Below, piece after piece: positions 57,593-64,000 of a stretch of 64,000 bases of DNA. Made by a program: the position numbers and the translations under genes. The stretch lies in the NCBI GenBank assembly GCA_016872115.1, contig VHBC01000005.1, positions 83,848 to 147,847 of the forward strand. The letters run 5' to 3'. The notes under the pieces are model-generated. The model was not told where the DNA came from. It ran no database searches and worked only from the letters and a program-made list of their open reading frames with translations. Positions within the stretch are counted from its first letter, which is position 1. Every line of letters begins with the position of its first letter. This DNA is from Sphingomonadales bacterium. Lineage in GTDB: Bacteria; Bacteroidota; Bacteroidia; Flavobacteriales_D; Crocinitomicaceae.

Positions 57593-59760
57593 TGTCTGTT
57601 GTATTGAATTAAGTAGGTTCCTAAGTAGGTTGTTAGTGAGTAAGCATTGTTGCCAAAAGCACTCAGTTGAATTTCTTGTTGACCGTGTCTTTTTTGGGTA
57701 TCTAGGTCTCGTCCTAGGTCGTCGAGAAGGTAGATTTGGTTGCCAATTGCGTCTAAAATTACTAAAATTTGACGCTGATCGTTAGTCATATATGTGCTAA
57801 ATTGACTGATTTCAACCGCATTGAGTGTTTTCTCCCAAGCACGTCGACCATCCAATGTATAAGCATAGAGTGCGGTGTTGTTTTTGAAGAGTAAGATTTG
57901 GTTATTGCCCTGAAGATAAGACCCGATGCATTCAACGGCATTTGGTACGCCAAATTGTTTTTGACCGTTTGATGACACCAAAGTTGCTTTACTTTTGTCT
58001 ACTTTAACTGCAAAAGCACCGTATTGATTGGCGACCAAAACGTAGGTGGAATCTACATTTTGCTTAAAAAAGCCGCGTCTTTTCGAAATATCTATCAAAT
58101 GATATTGATTATCCGTTAAAATACTGACAAAAGGCTTTCCGGAAGTTTTGTAATAAAGCAGTTGTTTGGGTGTTTTCCCTACGTTGAACTGTTTGATGAG
58201 GCCACCATTTTCATTGTAAAGCAATACCGAATTGGCATCATTTACACATAAGAATTCTTTTTTGCCTTTGTTGTCGATGACTTGTATTTGAGTACCAGCT
58301 AAATGTGTAAGTCGGTAGACGAGTCTACCCGTTTTATCATAAAGTTGGGCTTCGTTTGCGAATTGAACGCAGATCAGTTGTGGAAAAGCTTTGATTTGGT
58401 AGAGGCATTTAATGTCTTGTTGAACTGGTTTATCCCATTTGCGCAATCCGTTGATGTAACCTACAAGCTTGTGATTCTCTGTGTAAGCAATTGCATTACC
58501 GCGTTGATCAAAAGTGGCGAAATGAAGCACGCGGTAACCAGGATTCATGACAAAATAGTCCCTGATTTTATCGCTTTCCTCGTTAATGGATGCACTTTGT
58601 TTGTAGTAATTGGTTTGCACTATTTGCCTTCCTAATAGTGTTATGGTTTGTTTTTGACTCGGATCAACCCATCGCGCACTCACTTTTCGCGGCATATTTG
58701 AAAAAATACGTTTGGTAAGACGCTCGTCTTGAGCAATTGTTTGACCTAAGTTAGCAGCTGCCAATGCCTGATCAAGCATAGCTTTGTCTGGACTAGCTAA
58801 ACCAAATTGACCAAAAACAGCAACATGCCAAGTGGTTTTTTGTGGATCAATTAATTTACTAAAAAGTAATTTGTCGAAAGAGGCTGTTTCGGTGTTTAAT
58901 TCTGCTTTATGGAAATATTCATTGAGTGTTTGGATAGGATTGGCATTCTCATTGAAATCGAAAATAACCAAGCTAGAGCTGTCTTTTTTCAGATGAACAA
59001 AACCACTACGCATGCACTTGAACCAGGGGCCATTGGCAAATTTCGGATCGAGCTGAACTGCATACGATTTGTCGTAAAAGTAGTAGGAGTTAAAAAAATC
59101 CGGAACGACCTCGCTAAATAGTGCTTGATCATCTTTTTTACTCAGTCTTGGATTGCTATTGTTGGTTTTGATATAGCGGTAATAACCTTCTTTTTTGCGA
59201 TAGGTCTCGCTCAGCTTAATTTGATTTTGCTCCCAACTGAACCAAGCAAAACTTGCCTTTGCACTTAATTGAATTTTGTTTTCCTGGGTAATGGGTAGTT
59301 CACCTTCATACACAAGTAATTGATTGCCATTGAAAATGCCATGCAGTTTCCCAAAAGTAAATTTTTTCAGGCGTCCCATTTGAAAAGGGAATAAGCCATT
59401 TTCAAAAACCATTTTGACCTCATCTGCAGTCCAATTGGTTTTTTTCTCGATTAAAATTTTGGTGTATTTTGAACTAAAAAAGATGACACTTGGTTCGCTG
59501 AGTTGTTTACGAATCGAAAAGTAAAGACTTTGATTGAGTTCTGTGGTCACAATACGCTCATTATTCCAATCTAGGGAACTGGGGTCTTGGACAACGAAAA
59601 CGGTTTTGTCTTGCGGCGTGAAATAATACCTGAAATCGGAGAGATTTTCATCGGACAGCACATCATAGGCACTGAATAAAATCCAGCCCAAGGAAAGCAA
59701 TCCGATGCTCAAAAGTATAAGGCGTTGACGCATTTGCTTTTTTTTCAAAGTTAATTTCAC
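57589..59760 (-). CDS. Membrane-anchored protein of unknown function with predicted beta-propeller C-terminal half
   Basis: 723 residues. A basic start (MKLTLKKKQMRQR) precedes one membrane helix (LILLSIGLLSLGWILFSAY); an in-frame ATG at 59733 (MRQR) is an alternative start. The first half has no family I recognise. The second half has repeated strands such as QIQVIDNKGKKEFLCVNDANSVLLYNENGGLIKQF, TALYAYTLDGRRAWEKTL and NQIYLLDDLGRDL, reminiscent of PQQ/WD-type blades. No lipobox or sorting domain. Coupled (ATGA) to the DUF5723-OmpA gene, so the two probably act together in the envelope. Confidence 0.7.
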   Translation of the reverse strand: MKLTLKKKQMRQRLILLSIGLLSLGWILFSAYDVLSDENLSDFRYYFTPQDKTVFVVQDPSSLDWNNERIVTTELNQSLYFSIRKQLSEPSVIFFSSKYTKILIEKKTNWTADEVKMVFENGLFPFQMGRLKKFTFGKLHGIFNGNQLLVYEGELPITQENKIQLSAKASFAWFSWEQNQIKLSETYRKKEGYYRYIKTNNSNPRLSKKDDQALFSEVVPDFFNSYYFYDKSYAVQLDPKFANGPWFKCMRSGFVHLKKDSSSLVIFDFNENANPIQTLNEYFHKAELNTETASFDKLLFSKLIDPQKTTWHVAVFGQFGLASPDKAMLDQALAAANLGQTIAQDERLTKRIFSNMPRKVSARWVDPSQKQTITLLGRQIVQTNYYKQSASINEESDKIRDYFVMNPGYRVLHFATFDQRGNAIAYTENHKLVGYINGLRKWDKPVQQDIKCLYQIKAFPQLICVQFANEAQLYDKTGRLVYRLTHLAGTQIQVIDNKGKKEFLCVNDANSVLLYNENGGLIKQFNVGKTPKQLLYYKTSGKPFVSILTDNQYHLIDISKRRGFFKQNVDSTYVLVANQYGAFAVKVDKSKATLVSSNGQKQFGVPNAVECIGSYLQGNNQILLFKNNTALYAYTLDGRRAWEKTLNAVEISQFSTYMTNDQRQILVILDAIGNQIYLLDDLGRDLDTQKRHGQQEIQLSAFGNNAYSLTTYLGTYLIQYNRQ

Positions 59761-59830
59761 TTTGTGCGCAAATAACGCCTCTTTTCAATTCTAATTAACA
59801 GGTCTTTGTGTACACAACGGTGCTGTCTTG

Positions 59831-60445
59831 TCAGTCAAAAAGCGCCAGCTGATTTTGCAGCGGTAAAAGTTGAAAGGTCATACGGTGAAATGGACTAGGA
59901 CCAATAGCTGCAATAGCCGAGCGATGCGCTAAAGTGGGATAGCCTTGATTGCGGTCCCAGGCATATTCTGGATGAATGGCATGTAATTCGGTCATGAGTT
60001 GATCTCGTTCTGTTTTGGCCAAAATACTGGCAGCTGCAATGCTCGCAAACCGCGCATCGCCTTTAACCATGCATTCGTGTGGAATTTGATGGTAGGGTTT
60101 AAAACGGTTGCCATCGACTAAAATAAACTCAGGTTGAATCGACAATTGAGCAAGAGCTCTGTGCATAGCTAAAATACTTGCATTTAATATATTGATTTGG
60201 TCAATTTCATGATGGTCAACTATGCCGATGCCAAATGCACGTGCTTTATCTATGATTTCTATGCGCAGGGCAGCACGTTGTTTGGCGCTTAACTTTTTAG
60301 AATCATTGAGTGCTTTGATCGGTTCGTAGGGATCCAATATCACCGCAGCTGCCACAACAGGACCTGCCAGACAACCCCTTCCGGCTTCATCACAACCCGC
60401 CTCAGCTTCAAACGTATGTTGATACGGTAATATTAACGATTCCAC
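59831..60445 (-). CDS. rnhB: Ribonuclease HII
   Basis: 204 residues. The active-site block [22 protein letters not shown] (Asp-Glu), [23 protein letters not shown] (third acid), and [22 protein letters not shown] (fourth acid) are all present. Removes ribonucleotides and RNA primers from RNA-DNA hybrids. Divergent from the small secreted protein gene across 53 bases. Confidence 0.97.
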   Translation of the reverse strand: MESLILPYQHTFEAEAGCDEAGRGCLAGPVVAAAVILDPYEPIKALNDSKKLSAKQRAALRIEIIDKARAFGIGIVDHHEIDQINILNASILAMHRALAQLSIQPEFILVDGNRFKPYHQIPHECMVKGDARFASIAAASILAKTERDQLMTELHAIHPEYAWDRNQGYPTLAHRSAIAAIGPSPFHRMTFQLLPLQNQLALFD

Positions 60446-60498
60446 TATGCCAAATTATTGAAATATTTTGTAGTTTTACCGAAACTAAATTCTCAACT

Positions 60499-60867
60499 AT
60501 GAAAAAAGTAGCGCTCCTCGCATTAGCACTAGGCCTCAACTTATTGGTTTTTGGACAAAAAACACTCAATGCCAGTGTCAAAAACAAAACAGAGTTGCAA
60601 AGTGGCATTTCCACTGGTAACATCCGCTTAACCTTACCTGAAGAGGTTACCCAAGAGAATGTCACCATGTATGCCAAGTACTATGCCAACATGTTTACCG
60701 TTGATTTCGATGCCAAATCGCATGTAGCTACTTTTCACATGCTCACTAATGATGCCAACTCAAGACGCGTCATTTTACGTTTTTTAGGTGCCAATCAAAT
60801 TGTAAATGTTCAAGTAGAAGACCGCGTCTATGACTTAGGAACATTCTTTGAAACCTATCTCCAATAA
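60499..60867 (+). CDS. Small secreted protein of unknown function
   Basis: 122 residues with a signal peptide (VALLALALGLNLLVFGQ) and a compact beta-rich domain (TGNIRLTLPEEVTQENVTMYAKYYANMFTVDFDAKSHVATFHM ... VQVEDRVYDLGTFFETYLQ). No family recognised. Followed after 17 bases by a DUF4920 lipoprotein gene, so likely one transcript. A TAGTTTTA element (60471-60478) upstream could be a weak -7 site. Confidence 0.72.
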   Translation: MKKVALLALALGLNLLVFGQKTLNASVKNKTELQSGISTGNIRLTLPEEVTQENVTMYAKYYANMFTVDFDAKSHVATFHMLTNDANSRRVILRFLGANQIVNVQVEDRVYDLGTFFETYLQ

Positions 60868-60884
60868 TATTTTCAAGCATTCTA

Positions 60885-61373
60885 ATGAAATTGTTTTTTA
60901 TTGCAGTTGCCGCTGTTGCGTTCTCTTTAACGAGTTGTAAATCAACCAAAATAGCCTACAAACATTACGGGCCGGTAGCTGTAGACTCTACCCAAGCTGT
61001 TTCACTTGACGAAATGGTTAAAACATTTGCAGCGCAACCAAAAAAAGATATTTTTACATTTTATGCACCATTAACTGGTGTTTGTCAGAGCGCAGGGTGT
61101 TGGGTAAAGGTACAGCCAACTGGTGGTGAAGCCATCCGCGTTCGCTTCAAAGATCATTTTTTGATTCCACCTGTCACTGAAATCAATTCAGTGGCCTATT
61201 TTCATGGCCGTGCCTACTACGACACCATCTCTGTTGAACTTCAAAAACACTTCCTCGAAGATGCCAAAGCGCCTCAATCCGAAATCGATCAAATCACGCA
61301 ACCCAAAATTGAGTTGAATTTTGAGTCTGATGGCGTCTGGGTTAAGAAGACTTCTTCAAAGTCAAAAAAGTAG
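60885..61373 (+). CDS. DUF4920 lipoprotein
   Basis: 162 residues. Lipobox SLTSC gives a lipidated Cys. The core GVCQSAGCWVKVQPTGGEAIRVRFKDHFLIPP and NSVAYFHGRAYYDTISVELQKHFLEDAKAP is the DUF4920 signature, with a Cys pair (CQSAGC) that could bind metal or form a disulfide. Periplasmic-face or surface lipoprotein of unknown function, common in Bacteroidota. Ends in a Lys/Ser-rich tail 6 bases before the convergent gene's stop. Confidence 0.85.
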   Translation: MKLFFIAVAAVAFSLTSCKSTKIAYKHYGPVAVDSTQAVSLDEMVKTFAAQPKKDIFTFYAPLTGVCQSAGCWVKVQPTGGEAIRVRFKDHFLIPPVTEINSVAYFHGRAYYDTISVELQKHFLEDAKAPQSEIDQITQPKIELNFESDGVWVKKTSSKSKK

Positions 61374-61379
61374 GCAGTT

Positions 61380-61949
61380 TTATTTTCTGAAATCATACAT
61401 ACCGCTTGGTGTAAAACACAAATGCAGCGGGATATCGTCTTTCTTGAGGTCGGTGATTTCTACGAATTCATCAAATAGGTGTATTCCGATAAAAATACAA
61501 TCTGGCTTGCACTGCTTGAGCAGCCGGTCATAAAAACCTTTTCCATAACCAACACGTTGCCCTTCAGAGCTAAGTGCTAAGAGCGGGACAATTACGTAAT
61601 CTAGCTTACTTGCAAGAATTGTTCGGCCATATTTTGGTTCTGGTATACCAAAGGAACTTACTTCCAATTGGCTTGGATGTTCGTAAAGGTAGAGTGAAAG
61701 ACTATGATCTGAAAAGTTCGCTTTAGACAAAACGGGATGCCCACCTTTGAGCATAATGTCTTCTAAAAGCCCATATGTCGAGATTTCTTTTTGCTGTTCT
61801 ATAGGTAAAAAAATACTAACGTATTTCGAACTAAAACTAATAGAGTTCAGAACAAGTGCTTGGACTTGTGCTGAAATTTTAGAAAGCGCATACGGGCTGA
61901 GTTGTGCACGCTTTTCTTTGTAAAGCTTGCGAATCTCGGCTTTTGTCAT
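61380..61949 (-). CDS. 5-formyltetrahydrofolate cyclo-ligase
   Basis: 189 residues. ATP-dependent enzyme converting 5-formyl-THF to 5,10-methenyl-THF. Motifs: KAEIRKLYKEKRAQLS at the N-terminus, LEVSSFGIPEPK, and the diagnostic GQRVGYGKGFYDRLL. Two bases after the peptidyl-prolyl isomerase gene, so read from the same message. Confidence 0.95.
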   Translation of the reverse strand: MTKAEIRKLYKEKRAQLSPYALSKISAQVQALVLNSISFSSKYVSIFLPIEQQKEISTYGLLEDIMLKGGHPVLSKANFSDHSLSLYLYEHPSQLEVSSFGIPEPKYGRTILASKLDYVIVPLLALSSEGQRVGYGKGFYDRLLKQCKPDCIFIGIHLFDEFVEITDLKKDDIPLHLCFTPSGMYDFRK

Positions 61950-61951
61950 GT

Positions 61952-64000
61952 TTATAAACGAACGCCTAGTTCTGAAAGTTTGCGGTTGTCTACAACTTCA
62001 GCTTTTTTACGCAAACCACCCATAGCTTGACCTTCAACTTGGTTGGCTAAGGATTGTTTGAGTTGGTCTTTTTCGGCTTGGTAATTAGTGGCAGCAGGCG
62101 CTTGGGTGCTTGACTTAATTTGGATCACATAAACACCCGTTTCACCTTTCAAAGGAAGTGTGCGTTGCCCTTTTTTAAGTGCCCCAGAGAATAGATTTCC
62201 TATAATTGTAGGTTCATAACCAGCGTTGGAAATTTGAGGATTACCAAAGGTGATTTCTGCGTCTATAACTGGCGTATTGAAGCGCTTGGAGATAGCATCT
62301 AAAGATTTACCAGCCATTTGATTCATGAAACGTTTGGCTTTTTTCTCTTGAATGAGTTCGCGTTCCATTTGAGCGCGCACATTTTCAAATAGTGGTTCAC
62401 CTTTAGGACGAATAGCGCTGATCATGGCGATGACATATTTTTCTTTGTCGCGAATAGGAGATAGTGTCATGGAGCCAACAGTTGCATCTTCAGCATAGGC
62501 CATTTCTAACAAGCGGTCACGAGCCATAGTAGTCGTAAAACCGTATACTTTCGGCGCGTTGTCTTCAATTTGAATGACGCGCGGTGCATAGTTGGCACGT
62601 GTTACGATGGTATCAAAAAGCGCTGCTTTTTTGAATGGATCGTCTTCTTTTGAGATCTTGCGGTCTAATTTTAGTAAGATACCGTTTACCTCGCTTTCCA
62701 TGTTGGCAACGGTTTCATCAGATGGTTTAAATGTAAGGCTAATACTTGCTAGTAAAGGGAATTTGGAAGCAGCGCGGTCTAAAACTTCCATAATGTGGAA
62801 TCCAAACTCTGATTTGACAATTCCAATTTTACCAATAGGTGCCGTTGCTGCATATGCTCCAAATTCTTTTACCATATCGCCTTCGAGGAAATCTTCAAAA
62901 ACACCGCCTTTGTCTTTAGATCCTGGATCCTCAGAGAATTTCTTGGTTAATTCGTCCCAGTTTGTTTTGTTGACCATTTTTAAAATGCTGTCAGCTGTTT
63001 TCTTTTTGGCAGCCAGCGTTTTTTCATCCATTGAAGTATTGGTTGTAATAAGGATGTGACGCACTTTCAAACTTGATGGTGTAAAACCGATCACTTTGGA
63101 AAGCACCATTTTCTCTTTGGAAACGTAAGGACCAACTAATTGACCAAGTGCGGCCATCTTGAATATGGTATCGAGGCTCATTGGATAAGTTTGGTAGCGT
63201 TCCGCTTTGGGGTGACCTTCAGGAACTGCGGTAGCACGTTTGTCGCTAAAATAAACCGGTGTCTCACTGTTTTTGGCAATAAATGCAGAGTCATTGGTGG
63301 AGGCTGAAAAACCTTGACGCAAGGTATTCATCTTAGCAGTAAAAACAGTTGAATCGGCTTTCGATGGGCGGATATTGACATCGAACATTTTAATATCGCG
63401 ACTTGGATTGCGCACAAGGTATTTTTTGTCGCTTTTGTATTCTTCAAAGTATGCTTGAAGTTCTTTATCGGTCACTTTAATATCGGCATCTGAAATTTCA
63501 GTGTAACGACGCACAACAAATGAAATCGTTTTCTTTTCGTTATTGGCTAGGTATTGGTCTTTGGCCTCGAGATCTGTTACAAAAACACCTTGTTTAAGTA
63601 AGCCGAAGTATTTTTCAGTTTTGCGGCGATCAGTGTGGTAAGCTTTGAATCCGTTCCATTGGTCGACAGCTTGTTTTTCTTTGGATTTTTTGAGATTATC
63701 GAGAGTTGCTTTTAGTTTGACACGGCCGTTTTCGATAGATTGAGGGGTTTGAATACCAGTTAAGGAATCAGTAAAGAATTGTGCGAGGTCTTGGATTACG
63801 CCAAAACCATCTTTGGCCATCCAATACGAATCGAGTTCGCGGTCTGTGACGCCAATGCCTAATTTTTCGTATTCTTTGCTCAAGATCGTGGAGTCAACCA
63901 TAAAGTTCCAAGCTTTATCAGTAGAAGCTTCCATGTCGGCGTCGGTAAATTCTTTGCCGTTTTGCATCGCTTGGTTGCGCTCTTGTTCTTGAAATTTTGC
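61952..64000 (-). CDS. Parvulin-type peptidyl-prolyl isomerase (PpiD/SurA-like), 5'-truncated
   Basis: The frame stays open through the right edge (AKFQEQERNQ before the track's Met at 63967), so the N-terminus, including any membrane anchor, is outside the window; 682 residues are visible. SurA_N-like helices come first (DRELDSYWMAKDGFGVIQDLAQFF), then a parvulin domain (LKVRHILITTNTSMDEKTLAAKKKTADSILKMV ... FSEDPGSKDKGGVFEDFLEGDMVKEFGAYAATAPIGKIGIVKSEFGFHIMEVLDR). A second, partial rotamase-like segment and a C-terminal helical region follow. Periplasmic chaperone for outer-membrane or secreted proteins, of the PpiD type judging by length. Co-transcribed with the cyclo-ligase gene. Confidence 0.9.
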   Translation of the reverse strand, partial: AKFQEQERNQAMQNGKEFTDADMEASTDKAWNFMVDSTILSKEYEKLGIGVTDRELDSYWMAKDGFGVIQDLAQFFTDSLTGIQTPQSIENGRVKLKATLDNLKKSKEKQAVDQWNGFKAYHTDRRKTEKYFGLLKQGVFVTDLEAKDQYLANNEKKTISFVVRRYTEISDADIKVTDKELQAYFEEYKSDKKYLVRNPSRDIKMFDVNIRPSKADSTVFTAKMNTLRQGFSASTNDSAFIAKNSETPVYFSDKRATAVPEGHPKAERYQTYPMSLDTIFKMAALGQLVGPYVSKEKMVLSKVIGFTPSSLKVRHILITTNTSMDEKTLAAKKKTADSILKMVNKTNWDELTKKFSEDPGSKDKGGVFEDFLEGDMVKEFGAYAATAPIGKIGIVKSEFGFHIMEVLDRAASKFPLLASISLTFKPSDETVANMESEVNGILLKLDRKISKEDDPFKKAALFDTIVTRANYAPRVIQIEDNAPKVYGFTTTMARDRLLEMAYAEDATVGSMTLSPIRDKEKYVIAMISAIRPKGEPLFENVRAQMERELIQEKKAKRFMNQMAGKSLDAISKRFNTPVIDAEITFGNPQISNAGYEPTIIGNLFSGALKKGQRTLPLKGETGVYVIQIKSSTQAPAATNYQAEKDQLKQSLANQVEGQAMGGLRKKAEVVDNRKLSELGVRL

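Noticed and set aside
62592-63059. 155-codon plus-strand ORF opposite the peptidyl-prolyl isomerase
   Set aside because: Antisense shadow of the parvulin domain coding region.

Overview
The window reads as chromosomal DNA of a Bacteroidota bacterium, most likely of the Flavobacteriales or a nearby order. The lineage call rests on several markers: PorP/SprF and OmpA-TPR-PD40 proteins of the type IX secretion (T9SS) kind, T9SS C-terminal sorting domains on four secreted proteins or their like, a TonB-dependent receptor with a carboxypeptidase-regulatory N-terminal domain, a TonB/ExbB/ExbD/ExbD operon, DUF5916, DUF5723 and DUF4920 proteins, an IPExxxVDY-type gene before pyruvate kinase, and promoters with the Bacteroidota -7 element TAnnTTTG. 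I see no insertion sequence, prophage, CRISPR array or rRNA. Genes are tightly packed and many stop and start codons overlap.

Layout. 0-6.2 kb: the tail of an unknown gene, an SGNH-hydrolase-like protein with a PKD domain, two tandem paralogous membrane acyltransferase-like genes, an OmpA/TPR/PD40 protein and a PorP/SprF protein. 6.2-11.7 kb: phenylacetyl-CoA epoxidase genes. paaABCD point right, and a divergent minus-strand run carries two tandem paaE-type reductases and a short-chain dehydrogenase. 11.7-22.5 kb: mostly housekeeping (PadR-PspC pair, DUF5916, M15-like DUF5715 protein, DUF493, IPExxxVDY-type gene, pyruvate kinase, RecJ, riboflavin synthase). 22.5-28.5 kb: the TonB energy-transduction operon with a PBP-like lipoprotein and a TPR protein.

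28.8-43.6 kb is the most unusual part. It holds 13 co-directional genes, nearly all with overlapping or abutting starts and stops. They comprise a dehydratase, a chain-length-factor-like pseudo-ketosynthase, an active ketosynthase, a ketoreductase and an ACP (a type II fatty-acid/polyketide set). These are followed by a hexapeptide-repeat protein, an enoyl-reductase-like saccharopine-dehydrogenase-family protein, a 900-residue fatty-acid-desaturase::RND/MMPL-transporter fusion, an IorAB-type 2-oxoacid:ferredoxin oxidoreductase, an AmmeMemoRadiSam-type radical SAM enzyme, a Cys/Met-metabolism PLP enzyme and a membrane acyltransferase. My inference is a lipid or polyene pathway with its own starter-unit supply and exporter. 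I do not recognise it as a described cluster.

43.6-64 kb: tRNA-Cys with its own promoter and terminator; a secreted cytochrome c/copper-monooxygenase-like protein; a T9SS esterase; a ChaN-like protein; and a PhoR/PhoB two-component pair beside a T9SS beta-helix protein and a TonB-dependent receptor. The receptor's upstream region carries three 7-bp direct repeats spaced 4 bp apart, which is Pho-box geometry. Then come a DUF5723/TSP3/OmpA protein with an unknown 723-residue partner, RNase HII, a small secreted protein, a DUF4920 lipoprotein, 5-formyltetrahydrofolate cyclo-ligase and a 5'-truncated parvulin-type peptidyl-prolyl isomerase at the right edge.
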